From the NCBI GenBank assembly GCA_017979445.1, contig CM030707.1:25699756-25763755 (forward strand): DNA of 64,000 bases, written 5' to 3'. The DNA comes from Akebia trifoliata (lineage: Eukaryota; Streptophyta; Magnoliopsida; Ranunculales; Lardizabalaceae). The notes beneath the pieces were generated by a model. It saw only the letters and a program-made list of their open reading frames with translations, ran no database searches and was not told the origin of the DNA. Made by a program: the position numbers and the translations under genes. Shown one piece after another: positions 23,170 through 35,391 of this stretch (its first letter is position 1; the number at the start of each line of letters is the position of its first letter).

Positions 23170-24410
23170 GTGCAGGTGCACTCAAGAGGATTCAAAGGAG
23201 AAAAGGATAATCAACAAAATGGTTGTGGATCTCGAGGTAGTGCAAGATTTTTTGCATCTAAAATTTGACATCATCTATGGGAAGCTAAATAATAAACATG
23301 ACATAATCATAGCAAACACAAGAAACAACCAAAAGGAGGCAACAACCCAAGCTACACAAGGAAACCAAGATCTACTATACATTGTGCACCTTATGGTGGC
23401 ACAAATGAAATTAAAAATGCAATATAGGATAGAAAGGTAAGTTGGTAAAATCCAGCCATTGAGTAGGGATAATGATAAGTTGAGGCAGCAGATTGTCGAG
23501 GGGTCAAAAAGTAAATGGGACAACAATGTATCTGGAGGTTGTAAGTAAGGATACCATAACCCACATGGTTTGAATAAGGAGTAAAGGGTAAGAGATGGGC
23601 ATGAGCCGCAACCAAATCTTCTGACTTTGGTAGAGGTAGAGGAACTACTAAAAAAGATAGAGGACACAGTGGTAAGAGAGCGTAAGGCAGATTCGTATTG
23701 AGGGATCAGAGGGCTTCACCATTTTCATAGGTAATCTTAAATGCCAAGCCACCGATGAGGCTTCTTGTTTGAAAGTTTGACAAGTTTGATGGAACGAAAT
23801 ATCCAATGGAGCATTTGATATACTATAAGAACCTTATGGCTTCTTACTAGGTGCATAACGCATTTTTATGCAAGATGTTTCCCTTCAACCTTAGGTCGGG
23901 AGCAATATCATGGTTCTAGAGTTTGGCCCCTACTTGATGGAGAGTTTTGTGCAGCTAGTCGAATTTTTTGTGGCCCAATTCATCCACAACAGGAAGAGGA
24001 AGGTTGAGTAAGACATGCTGTTCTACTTGAGGCAAAAAAAGGGAAAAAACATTCGAGTTTTCATAACTCAATTTAAAACCAAGGCTTTGTAGGTGGAAAG
24101 CGGGATAGTGACATTGACTTATATGAATACAGTCGCACTAAGGGAAAGGGTTCATAAGTCATTTGTGATGGTTCTGCAATAAAGGTTAGGGAACTTATAT
24201 GTGAAGATTGAAAAGTACATCACTTTGGATAATGCGTTAAAGAGTAGGAAACACGATAACTTGGTAGCAATAAAGATTGTGCTCCTTGAGAAGGCAATGA
24301 AAAAATTCAAGGGAAAAGAAGCAGAACCAAAAATTAAAGAAAAACAAGGAAAGGGAGGTACAAGGTTAGAGTGCCTAGAGGTTGAGTGGAATCTTAACTT
24401 TTTTGACTGA
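23170..24410 (+). pseudogene. Plus-strand Ty3/gypsy-type gag relic
   Basis: Conceptual reading gives an N-terminal helical part (VVQDFLHLKFDIIYGKLNN), then the gag core: KFDKFDGTKYPMEHL, YYKNLMAS, LCKMFP, a block equivalent to FVAQFIHNRKRKVE, then RVFITQFKTKAL. Several stops and frameshifts interrupt it, and the last intact part is 24201-24410. These blocks are typical of retrotransposon gag. It is on the opposite strand to its Athila neighbours and belongs to the sequence into which Ath-A inserted. No LTR for it is visible. Confidence 0.75.
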
Positions 24411-24470
24411 GTTCCTATTGGAGATCTTGAAGCACATAGACTATGAGAATCGAGTGTCTGATAGGACTAT

Positions 24471-25796
24471 TGATGTCCTTCCCATAGAAGTTAATATTTA
24501 TGTAAATTTTCTTTACTTGTGGAGCAAGTAAGGGGATCGAACCCAAGAGAAAGGGGGTAGAATCAAGCAAAAAGTATGAAATCGAATCTAATCAAATTGT
24601 AAAATCTATTTTTCTATTTTTGACATATCCAAAAGAAAATAAAGTTTGTTGGAAATTAAACTAATAAAAATGAAAATTAAGCTAAATACAATGAATGGAA
24701 ATCGTCATTCGTGAGATGATCCACCTAGAGCAACTACCCTACCAAACTTAGCTTCTATTCTATTTTTTTTAATTCAATCCAAGGGCTTGGTGTTAGTTAT
24801 TTGGTTTGAAAGATTTAGCCAAAAAAAACTTAATTTAAAATACCAAATGTAGAGCTCCTTCACTCACTAAAGTGTAAAGCTTCTACCTCTACACATCTAA
24901 AAAACATGAAACATCATGATATTATCTAGGTATGATACATCAACTCTTGCATATAAGTTGTAGAGGAGTTCACTATAGCCTTGATCCATATAGGAATTGG
25001 ACAAGCCTTAAAGTGATCTCATGAATAATTAACGAAGATAAGAAAATTAAAACAAAATAATAGTAGAAAGTAAGCTTACTATGGGCTTCTTTACTCTCTA
25101 ATGAAGTAAAGATTAACCTAAGGTCATTACAGGTGATATAGAAAGATAGATGGAAAAGATTAAGCATTGCTTCATTAAATAAAGGTAATTACACTCTCTT
25201 CTTCACTTTCTCAAATTTGTATTTACCAAAATTTAATGGAAAACCTAATCTAGAAATAGAAAAATACAAGAGAAGGCCAATGGCCTTAGGTTAAAAGAGA
25301 AGAAGGGGAAGACAATGGGCCCTTTATATATGAAGAAAACCTCTATTTATAGAAATTCGATGTTCTGAAAGGATCCATTTCGAGGCAACATCACTATTGC
25401 GGATAAGATCACGAATGAAGCAAGACCCTAAAAAATTAGGGTGATTCATTTAAATTTCATCATCACCACCGTGATAACTCACTGCCATGCGGTGACATCA
25501 TCATTAGGTTGCTCCATTTGCCCTCTTCTTTGTAAAGCAAATTTTATTTATTTATTTTGGGTTTATCTTTGATGATTTGCTCTTTAACCTACATAGTGAA
25601 CAAACATGTAACTAGGATTTTTTGACGAGTACAATTATTTATATACAATTAAGCCTAATAAGCATGATAGAACATGTAACGTGATAATTTGAAGCTTAAC
25701 ATGATTATTTACTTAATATAACAAAATAAAAATAGAAACTGAGATAAAGGCCTAAGAAAAGTACAAATAAATCAGTGCTTTGAGATACTGATAACA
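24471..25796 (-). repeat. Ath-B 3' LTR (about 1326 bp)
   Basis: The inner end at 25796 is set by its similarity to the LTR end of Ath-C (30988) and by the following tract CCCCAAACTTACC, which corresponds to the polypurine tract. The outer end is placed at TGATGTCC (24471), less certain because no partner LTR is present. The sequence has the A-rich, open-frame-poor look of the other Athila LTRs. Confidence 0.65.
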
Positions 25797-27640
25797 TCCC
25801 CAAACTTACCTTTTACTAGTCCTTATAAAATAAATTGTTCATTTCACAAGCATCTCAATTGTGTTTAATGAATACAGCAAGCCCTTAAACCGTTAGGTCT
25901 CCTTTAATGGATAAGGTTGACAAGTGAGGACTTGCAGAGAATATACTCACAAAATTCAAAATAACTTTGAAGTAAAAATGGTCAAAATCAAAATTTATAT
26001 TGAAAAACACAAGTAAACTATGATTTGTCAGTCTTTTGAATGTTACATTGGTATAGAGTCCCAACTCTTATTTTTCTATGGACAAACTTATACTTAAATT
26101 GACCTTTAAGAAATGGTAATTCTAACATAGAAACTTTAGAGATTTGGTTTCCTAGAGTGATTTCTAACATTCTAACTAGCTAGGAATAATTGGATTAACT
26201 TAGGATTTAATTTTAAACTTAGCATCCCTTTTGGGGTAGTTAGAAGTGTGGATGTTTACTTTAATACCTCTAAGGGACTTTATCTATGATATTTTAGTGT
26301 ACTGACATTTTTACACTTAACAACTTTCAACCTATAGAAACTCTAAACTCTTAAGCTTGAATTTTTTGAATCTTTCTTTCTTACTTTGAGGGATCATTTT
26401 CTTGTTTTTTGCATTTTCTTTTCTAATCCTTCTCTTTCAACTTTTTAAAGAAAAATAGGCAGTCATTTTCAAAGTACTCAGTCTAATTCAATGGTCGTTG
26501 TTCAAGACATATTTATCTCAATTCTATTTTTCTTTTAATCAGCTAACCAAATGATCAAGAAAGTCAAAGTTCATCAAACCAGATTTTTCCTGATATTTTA
26601 GGTGGAAAGAAGGTAAAAGATCACTCAATTCAGCCTAGACTCTTGATAACTCAAAACTTAAGGTACTTTTATTCTAACTTTTGCCTAAGAAAAATACTAA
26701 TAGGGGACCCCAGATCAAAGCTTCCAATCAAAGATTGATTTAAAATTTTAATCACGTGCTTAAATATACAAGCTAAGATCTTGAAAATAATATAACAAAG
26801 CTACTAAATATTTTTCTTGAATTTGTTTTTCAAATTTTTTAATTTTTGGAATAGAATAGAAAAATAATAGGTAGAAATCCGACCTTACACCCCTAAACTT
26901 AAATAAGATATTGTCATCAATATTTCAACATGCACACGCAAAATTGAAATTGACAAAAGGAAATGATGCGGGTTGGATATCACCTGAAAAAGATCTTATA
27001 GTCCTATTGATACAACACAATGTCTCTTGAAACAAGACAACACACCACTCATCACTATGGCAACATTGATTGTATTTATCATATTAATCATGATGATGTT
27101 GGATTAAGCCAGAAGAACCACCAAAGGTACTGTGGTCATAACCTGAGTAAATGGTTTCTAGGCATTATCGAATAAACAAATACCAGTAGCTTCAACCTAC
27201 ATTGTGTAAAATAACAACAAGACAAAATAGGTACTAAAATAAAATTTTCGTTATAATATTTGAATGAAACGGTAGCATTGAGTATTGATTAATGTTATAA
27301 GGGTTCAACTCATCACTTTTAAGCATATAAAGCTTTGGTGCATCGGTTATGTCATCTCGATTTATCGATGAGTATTTGAAGAAGGCTAGCAAGGTGGAAA
27401 CCTATCGGCAAGTAGACCATTCTTTGCTTCTAAGTGTTGTGTAACACTAAACATATGAGACCACTTATAATTTTTATTTTAGAATCTATCACTTTGGTTT
27501 TGAACTGGTAACTATTTCCAATGAGGGAAATGGCCAAGTTCTAGGCCAACAAAAGCAAATAACTGCATTACTTATTCGAAATCTAAAACTACTAAAAGCG
27601 AAAACAAAATGACTGGATAATCTCCCATAAGTACTAAGTT
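25797..27640 (-). other. Ath-B 3' region after pol
   Basis: About 1.8 kb that aligns to 30989-32540 in Ath-C (GCATCTCAATTGTG, GTGGATGTTTACTTTAATACC, GGATATCACCTGAAAAAGAT) and more distantly to 17567-19270 in Ath-A. Some Athila elements have an envelope-like frame here; I see no long frame or clear membrane protein in this copy. Confidence 0.75.
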
Positions 27641-28760
27641 TAACTTTTTCAATTAAACAAAAACTTATTAATCTTGATAAACGGGATCATTGAGGAGAAG
27701 ATTTTTTTTTTTGTGATACACACTCAAGAAAGATTTGTGATGTTGACCATTCACTTTGAAAGTGAATTTGTCCTCAGGATTAAAGACTTCAATAGTAGCA
27801 TGGGGATAAATTATTTGGATAATATATGGGCCAGTCCAATGAGACTTGAGTTATCCTAGAGAAATATAGAGTCTGTTATCATACAACAAAACTCTTTGAT
27901 CAAGAATGAAATTCCTTTAAATAATATGCCTATCGTAAAAGTCATTTATAACCTATTCTAACTCACCGAGTTGTAACTTCTGATTCTAATTGGCTTTATC
28001 AAAATCAATGTCGAGGTGCTTAATCCCCCAATATGCATGATGTTCAAGTTCTACAGGAAGATGACAGGCCTTGTCAAAAACTAATCAATAAGGAAATATC
28101 CTTATAGGTGTCTTAAATTTTGTTCTATAGGCCCATAGAGAATCACTCAATCTCAAAGACCAATATTTCCTTGAAGGATAGACTTTTTCTAAAATGGTCT
28201 TGATTTCCCTATTAGAATCGTCACTTGCCCCACTTGTTTGTAGGGTGGTAAGGTGTGGCAACCTTATGAGTAATGAGATATTTTCTCATCAATGTTGCAA
28301 AAATTTTGTTGCAGAAATATAAGCCAGTCTCACTTATGATAGGTCGTGGAATATCGAATCTTGAAAATATAGTTTCCTTGATGAAACCGATTACAACCTT
28401 GTGATCATTCATCCAACATGTTATTTCTTTAAACCATTTTGATATGTAATAAATGAAAACAAGGATGTACTGGTAACCCTGAGAAATAGGAAAGGGTCTT
28501 AAATGTAAAAAATATTGATGTTGAAAATAGGATTAAGAGGTATTTTGTTTCTTTTAGAGATTTTTCTTAATCTCTAATATCGATTACAAGATTTACAAAA
28601 TGCGTGGACATACAAAAAAAATACTAGGCTAAAAGAATCTATACTATAAGATTTTTACAATAGTTTTCTTACCACTGAAGTGTCCTACGTAAGCAAGATT
28701 AAGGCAAAACTCTAATATATTGACTTGCTCACAAGTAGGAACGGAATGTCTAATAATTTG
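27640..28760 (-). pseudogene. Ath-B integrase
   Basis: The best preserved part is 28221-28412, reading VVIGFIKETIFSRFDIPRPI, then ISETGLYFCNKIF and [11 protein letters not shown]. The second catalytic aspartate of the usual ISDGG is glutamate. Downstream (28200-27660) the Athila C-terminal phrase is readable: [54 protein letters not shown]. Upstream (28560-28720) a degenerate zinc-binding part and GNQYILV-like text remain. Stops and shifts are frequent. The domain order and wording are those of Athila. Confidence 0.85.
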
Positions 28761-30180
28761 GTTGGGACAGTACTTAAATAAGTAAGGTTCATCCTAGAAA
28801 TACCACTTTGTTTTTTAAAGGAGATGGAGTTTCTCTTGGCTAGTCATTGAGACTAGAAATTGACCTGTATTAAGTAGTTGACAATGTTAACATACCGTGG
28901 AGCGTTTGAATAAGAGATTTAGCTAAGTTGCTCATTAGAAAAGGATTTAGATATAAGTAAGGTTCTTCGGATGACTCAGTAACTATCTTAGATAAATGAG
29001 TTACTACGATATATTTTGTACCATTTTTGTCTTGGATCTGGAGATCAAACTCTTAGAGAGAAAAATCCAATAGATTAGCCTTGCTTTAACATCCTTCCTA
29101 ATAGAAGGTACTCCAATGCTGTGTAGTCAATGTAGATCACAAATTTTGATCTTACTAGGTAGGGGTGGAACTTATCAACAACATAAACCATTACTAGCAT
29201 TTTCTTCTCTGTCGTGGAGTAGTTAAGAGTTTTAGTAGTATATTGGATAACGTGAAGATGTTTATTGATTTGCTAACCCAAAACAGTGCATATCGCATAA
29301 TCGAAAGCATCACACATAACCTCAAATGGAATTTTCCAATTTAGAGGTTGAATAATGGATACCAAGGTTAACTCAGATTTAAGTTTGTTGAAAGTAGAGA
29401 GACATAACTTTGAGAAGTTGAAAGGAAGATCCTTGCCTAATAGCTCACATAAAGGTTTCGAGGTTTTCCTAAAATCTTTGATGAATGTACGGTAGAAACT
29501 TGCATGGCCTAGGAATGACCTAATTTTTTTGACTATTCTAGAAGTGGTATCTTCATAATTAAATCTACTTTCACTTTATCTACTTCAATCCATCTAGCAG
29601 ATACAATGTGCCCTAACACAATCCTGGATGTTACCATAAAATGATATTTTTTTCAATTGAAGAATAGATTGCTTCTTTACAATATACGAGGACTGAAAGT
29701 GATGGTGACATTCCTCAAAATTTGGTCGGAAGACTAACAAATCGTCCATAAACACTTGAAGATATTTTTCTAACATGTCAAAAAATATACTCATCATGTA
29801 CCGTTGAAAATTAGTAGGTACATTGAAGAACCTCAAGGGCATGGACGATACGTGAAAGTTTCGAAAGGACAGGTAAATTTTTTTTTTCTTTTGATCAATA
29901 GGAGTAATAGATATCTAGTTGTACCCGAAGTAATCATTCACGAAGTAATAGTAGGAATATCCTGCTAAACATTTTAACATTTAGTCAATGAGTTTCTCAT
30001 AATCGATGCACACTCTCCATTCGTTTTGCACTCGAGTAGGTATTAACTCATTGTCTTGGTTCATTACCACTATGATACCAGACTTCTGAGAAACTACTTG
30101 AATGAGACTCACCCAACGACTGTTAGAGATGAGGTAGATGATACTGTATCTAGAAATTTTATTATTTTACTCCGATTGAC
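28761..30180 (-). pseudogene. Ath-B reverse transcriptase and RNase H
   Basis: The frame at 29842-29594 reads MPLRFFNVPTNFQRYMMSIF, then EKYLQVFMDDLLVF, the reverse transcriptase palm with FMDD as used by Athila. RNase H text is readable near 29100-29240 (KFVIYIDYTALEYLL). Further upstream, up to about 30180, the fingers are only partly readable. Multiple stops rule out function. Confidence 0.8.
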
Positions 30181-30215
30181 ATATTTCATGATAGGATTTA
30201 ATCGTTTCTAAGGCT

Positions 30216-30936
30216 TTAAGGAAAGCTTACTAATAGCTCTTTATGTTTTCTCAACACTTCAAAAAAAATTTCCTCTTGAACTATACTTAAGAGAGAGGAG
30301 ATGATCACAGGGAAAATTTGGTTTTTACCAAGAAATACGTATCTCAAAATCTTTGGAAGCGACTTGAGTTTTAATTTGGGAGGCTTGATTTGGGAAGGAA
30401 CAAGAATGGAAGTATGAATTGGAAGACTTTCGACTTTTGCATGACAATGTATAGAGTCTAAGAGTAGAACAGATTCAGGCAAAGCATTGACTTTACTTAT
30501 GGACTCTTTTATATTGAAATCTTGAACAAAGTGGGCCAAACATCTTTCTAGGGGATCAAAATTCTTTAGAAATTATAAAGATGTTAAATTTGACTTTCAT
30601 ATCTCCGAATGCTAAAGTTAGAATTTTATTTCTACAATGAATGACTGCGTTAGAAGTTGCTAAGAATAAATGTCCTTGAAAGATAGGAACATGGCTATTT
30701 GGATTAATGATTGACTCTATGTCTGAAAAAATTCAATAGGAAAGTAAAAAATCTTTGGTTTTCACTATCACATCCTTAACCACATCTTTAGGGATCTTAA
30801 TAGACTTATTAGTTAGACTCAATGTGATATCAATGGGTTTCAAAACCCCCAAACCTAGCTGTTTATAAATTGAATAAGGAAAAAGGTTCACACTTGCGCC
30901 TAAGTTTAAGAACATTTTCAACCATTTGATTTCCAA
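30216..30936 (-). pseudogene. Ath-B protease and linker to reverse transcriptase
   Basis: The part 30936-30733 reads FLNLGASVNLFPYSIYKQLG, an Athila retropepsin. The active-site LDLGAS is LNLGAS here, so the catalytic aspartate is lost. 30539-30216 has the linker wording KPPKLKLKSLPKILRYVFLG, then IFPVIISSLLSIVQEE, usual before the reverse transcriptase in this lineage. The protease is truncated at its N-terminal side by the junction at about 30937. Confidence 0.85.
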
Positions 30937-30988
30937 ATAAATATCTAGGAAAAGTGTGGATAAATTATGTGTTTTGAGACACTGATCA

Positions 30989-32540
30989 CACCTTAAAACT
31001 TATCTTTTTCTAGTCCCTTATAAAACAACTTTGCTATTGTTGCAAGCATCTCGTTTGCATTTAGCGAATATAACAAGTCCTTAAATTGCTAAGTTACCCC
31101 TAGTGGACGAGTTCGACTCATGAGGGTTTGTAGAGAATATACCCACAAAATTTGAAATAATTTTTGAAGTAATAATGGTCAAAATCAACACTAATATCTA
31201 GAAGCACAAATTATTTTAAGATTTATCAGTCATTTGGAAGTAATACTTGGTATAGAATCTCAACTCTTATTTATCTATGATAAAACTTAGACTTAAATTG
31301 ACCTTTAAGATATACTAATTCTAACTTAGAAACTTTAGAGATTCGGTTTCTTAGAGTAAGTTTCAACCTTCTAAATAATTGGATCACTTAGGGTTTAATT
31401 CTAAACTTAGCATCCTGTCTGGGGTAGTGAGAAGTGTGGGTGTTCACTTTAATACCTCTAAGGGACTTTATCTACGATATTTTAGTATACTAACAGTTTT
31501 ACACTTGATAGCTTTCACCCTTCTAAAACTCTAAACTTTTCTATTTTGAATATTTTTTTTCTTTTTTGCTTCGAGGGATTTTTTTCTTTTTCTTGTTCTT
31601 TTGATTTTTCTTTTTATTTATCTTTTTTACTCCTTTCCACTCTTTTTTTAAGAAAATTAGGCAGCTCTTTTCAAGACACCCAGTCAAATTTAATGGTTGT
31701 TGTTCACAACATATTCAACCTAGTTCTGTTTTTCTTCTAATCAGTCAATCAAATGAATAAGAAAGTCAAAGTTCATCAACCTAATTTTTCTTTATACTCT
31801 AGATAGAAAGAAGATAAAAACTTACTCAATTTAACCTAGACTCTTGGTAGTCTTATTTGAAGTAATTATAAACAAAATGTAACTTTATTCTAATTTTTGC
31901 CTAAAACACGAATAGAGACTCTAGATCAAAGCTTCCAACCAAATACTGAATTAATATTTTAAACTAAGTGCTTAAAGATCAAAATAAAATCTTGAACAAA
32001 ATACAACAAAGTTGCTAAAATACTTTTCAAAATTTTGTGATTTTTGAATAGAAAATAAAAGAAAATACGTAGAAATCCAACCCTGCACCCCCAAACTTAA
32101 ACATAATTTTATCCTTAATATTTTAGTATGCACGCACATGCAAATTAAACTTGACAAAAGGAAATGAAGTGGGTTGGATAGCACTTGAAAATGATCCTAC
32201 AATCTTATGATATTAACACAATGTCTCCTAAAATGAGACAACACACTACTCACTACTATTACAGCTTTGATTGTATCTTTCGTATTAATCATGATCATGT
32301 TGTATGATGCTAGAAGCACCACGAAAGCTATTATGATCATAGTCAAGGTAATTGGTTCCTAAGCTATGTTGGAAAAACACATACCAGAATTTTCAACCTA
32401 CACTGTGTAAACTAACACAAAATGAAATAACTTCAAAAAAGAAAAGAATTTCTAAAAAATACTACAAAAAGAAACTATTTTTGAAACAAAACATGGGTAG
32501 TACAACATTCAGATAAACACAAAAATTACTTAACAAAGAA
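30989..32540 (-). other. Ath-C 3' region, second copy of the Ath-B 3' region
   Basis: This stretch parallels 25797-27300 over about 1.5 kb with many substitutions and small indels. The open frame at 31546-31740 on the plus strand is Phe-rich low complexity and not a gene. No domain seen. Confidence 0.75.
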
Positions 32541-32599
32541 AACTCTAATAAAAATCCTAATATAATACTAAAAACACCTAATGAAATATCTAATCCCTA

Positions 32600-33620
32600 T
32601 TAGCTCTATTTCTATCAGTCACTATCTCAAACTCTCGCACCTTTCACGCTGTTCAACTGCATTGAGTCGTCGCTCTAATGCCTTCTGCCCTTTATACAGC
32701 TTACCCATCCCCTTGAAATTTTTGTAAATACTTTCTAGAGGGGACGTGGTTTGACATCATCGAAGAAGTATGTGTCCTAAAAATCTAGGCTAGACGATCT
32801 AGCCTCGCTCGCTCCGGTCACATCAAACTCTTGCCATGGGCACTCGTAATCATGAGCGTTTTTGTGTTTTTCAAAGTACTCTGGTATCAACTGCCACAAA
32901 CTTGGGGCACAATCTATGAAAGATAGTGCACCCTTGAATTTTGAAAATTGGATCATCTCACCTTGGGTACTAGAACTACCATTGGCATTCTTATATGCCT
33001 CTTTAGAACCTGATAGACTTAATGTGAGAAAACTAATGAGCGCCTCTTATTGGGTTTGACACAAGTATCGATCAAAGTCTCTAGGATAAGATGGGACATG
33101 CTAAAAGTAGGATCCTTAGTCTGGATCACGTGCATGATGTACATGTATTTTGCAAAGAGCAAAGTATTATTCTATGTCCCTAGGATGTTTGATGCCACCC
33201 ATCACTAACATAGATATTGATTGGCTCGAAAGCTCTTTGATAGTAATCATCCCCTCCTTTAGTAATCCATTGCAAATCGAGACCTAATCGAATGACAAAG
33301 AACTCAAATAGATGTCGGGTATGGCATGTTCCATCCTCGACTGTCGTAATTCTTGAGATTCCATTTATATCTTCAAAACCAATGAAACGTGATACCACCG
33401 AACTCGATGAAAAGTGAAGAAATGATGGGATTGTCCGAAACAACGAAAGTGTAAAATTCTCTCACTAATTCCTTACAATAGACTTCAGAATCGGTGAAAA
33501 AAAAATTGCTCCATCCTTTTTCGGTAATGGTCTTGGAAAACCATGATCCGTTGATGCCTTGAAAGTAATGGCCAAACACAGACTCCTTAAAAATTATTCA
33601 TTTAGAAGAAGCCATGGTAC
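32600..33620 (-). pseudogene. Relic resembling the plant 'putative transposon protein' ORF of Athila-type elements
   Basis: A start MASSK is readable near 33615, then a stop, then VFGHYFQGINGSWFSKTITEKGW and KELVREFYTFVVSDNP. Downstream text includes ILETLIDTCVKP and QLIPEYFEKHKNAH. The phrase ELVREFY and the layout resemble the plant transposon-protein family found with Athila ORF1 (Pfam Transposase_32 as I remember it). The reading frame is broken many times. Role in the element is unknown. Confidence 0.55.
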
Positions 33621-34674
33621 CACTACAATCAGTATAAGTCAACAATCAACTGTTGAAAATCTGATGTTGATTGGTGATTAGAAGATACATAATGAATATT
33701 GAATGCAATGCAATGAATGTGATGGATCTTGTAGACACCCAAATTTGACTGGGCCCTCGACGCAAAATGTCCCAAAAATCCAAAACATTGGAATGGGCTC
33801 CAAAGCCCAAACCTACAAAAATCCAATGTATTTTGTAATTCGTTTTCATTAAATGGCCCAAGGCTTCTCACGTGGCCCACAGACCAAAAACCCACCTCCC
33901 CACTCCTTTATATTCCTCAATCCATCTTAAACCAAACCTAAGCCTACTCAACTCAACCCCCAAACCCATTCTTATTCTACCCATTACCCAAGCCCTTCAA
34001 CTCAACCAAAATCTATTCAACCCAACACATTGCCCAAGCCCAACATTACAACCAATCACCCAACATCATCAAGGTATGACACATGTCATCACCCCATCTC
34101 ACCTCCTTCATCAAACCACCAACTCCAATCACCTTTCTCTAAAAATTAACTACCCCATTACTTTTTCTCTAAAAAATTACATCAACCTACACCCCCCTAA
34201 TCTACTATCATCACACTCCCTACTAACCAACCATCACCTTCCCCTAATCTACCATTATCATTGCCTACAAATCTATCTCTACAACCTAAACCTACACACC
34301 TCCTCTCAAATCAAATACTCATTCTTTCCTATCAATTAATATAAATCCCTAATCTTCACATATCTTACCACATGTCACCATCTCCCTCACCCTCCCAACC
34401 ACCCTCTTACACCCTCCATTCCCTCAAACCAAGCACCACTCAATCAATCAACCACCTTCCTAAACACCCATCATCTTACTTCACCAAACACTCCACCAAA
34501 ATGGATTGGATAAGATCTAAACCATCTGAGCTGTAAAACAACCCATTTAACCTTCTTACACAAATACGCTTCAATCCCCTCTAATTTATCCCCATATCTC
34601 TCTTAAACCCCAAACCATTATACCATTTCTCATCATTTCACCCAACTCTACCACCAAAAATAACTCCCAAACTC

Positions 34675-34681
34675 TATAAAA
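34675..34681 (+). promoter_or_regulatory. TATA box of the Tat-B LTR promoter
   Basis: The context is CTCTATAAAATCCCCTC, parallel to CTCTATAAATACCCTC in Tat-A. It lies about 460 bp before the two-hairpin module. Confidence 0.65.
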
Positions 34682-35118
34682 TCCCCTCATTCTCAACTCT
34701 CACTACCTAATGAAAATTTGAGAAAAATACTCTTTAAAAAAAACTCTCTACTCACCTCACTACTCTCAACTCTCAAACTCTCAGCTTTCAACTTTTTCAA
34801 CTCTTAATTTCTTCTCAAGCAAGTCAAGAAAGACTTATAGAGGAAAGTCAAGAGAGGTCAAAGAAGGAACAAGGTAGGTTTGGACCAAAAAAACACTCCC
34901 TCCAACTCCCCCTCTTCTACTTATCTCCTTTCTAAACACCTTTGCACACACTACCATGGTTTGAACCATTAAAGGGCCCCTTTTTTTAATAAGGATGCCC
35001 TCAATGGGTTGAATCAACATCAAAGTTCTTCATACTTAAGGACACACATAAGATTTTTTCGATTCTTTTTTTATTTTATTTTATTTTTATCTTTAAAAGT
35101 GGATCGAATCTGAGGTTA

Positions 35119-35166
35119 CTACCAACAGTGGATGGAGTAGGGTGCCTAACACCTTTCCTACTCCAT
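35119..35166 (+). other. Conserved two-hairpin module in Tat-B LTR
   Basis: ATGGAGTAGG (35132-35141) pairs perfectly with CCTACTCCAT (35157-35166). A G-T pair closes the 13-nt loop TGCCTAACACCTT, the exact complement of the loop in Tat-D. Directly before it CTAC (35119-35122) pairs with GTGG (35128-35131, one G-T pair). It lies about 200 bp from the LTR end. Confidence 0.75.
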
Positions 35167-35373
35167 AAAATGGACCCCCTTACCTAGAGGCAAAAGTTAG
35201 ATCATGTACTTTATCCGTACGAGAGTCATCAAAATGCTAAAAAATATGATTTTTAAGAAAAAATGCAATTTGGGTGACCATTGACACCCATTACAAATAT
35301 GAATGGTGGCGACTCCAAAACACCTCAAAGTGGATGATATATTTAAAAATGAATTAATCACGTGTCCACAACT

Positions 35374-35391
35374 TTGCGACTCCACTAGAGA
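35374..35391 (+). other. Primer binding site of Tat-B, three mismatches
   Basis: TTGCGACTCCACTAGAGA differs at three places from the site shared by Tat-A and Tat-D. It lies 3 bp after the LTR. Confidence 0.75.

Larger units (their letters stand above)
24471..30936 (-). mobile_element. Ath-B: decayed Athila-lineage element, 3' LTR to protease
   Basis: In sense (minus) order it has protease (30733-30936), linker, reverse transcriptase and RNase H, integrase, 3' region and one LTR (24471-25796). Gag, leader and 5' LTR are missing because the copy stops at 30936, where Ath-C sequence starts. Many stops and frameshifts make this an old copy. Confidence 0.85.
30937..33729 (-). mobile_element. Ath-C: Athila-type stub (LTR end, 3' region, ORF relic)
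   Basis: About 50 bp matching the end of the Ath-B LTR (TTTTGAGACACTGATCA, ending 30988) are followed by a copy of the Athila 3' region (30989-32540) and then by a decayed open frame (32600-33620). There is no pol between them, so this is an internally deleted member or a remnant. The right end meets the Tat-B LTR at 33730. Confidence 0.75.
33730..35370 (+). repeat. Tat-B 5' LTR (1641 bp)
   Basis: It starts TGTAGACACCC, like the sense start of the Tat-A LTR, and ends GTGTCCACA, followed by the primer site. The first part (33870-34700) is strongly pyrimidine-rich on this strand; the plus-strand open frame there (33872-34339) is a composition effect. It carries a TATA box and the two-hairpin module. 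Confidence 0.85.

Noticed and set aside
33872..34339. Plus-strand frame of 155 codons rich in Pro, His, Ser and Leu
   Set aside because: The stretch is a pyrimidine-rich LTR segment where stops are rare. No domain, and it lies upstream of the LTR promoter.
33730..35370. Solo LTR interpretation of Tat-B
   Set aside because: The LTR is followed by a recognisable primer site and a leader with the same order of repeats as Tat-A, so internal sequence is present.
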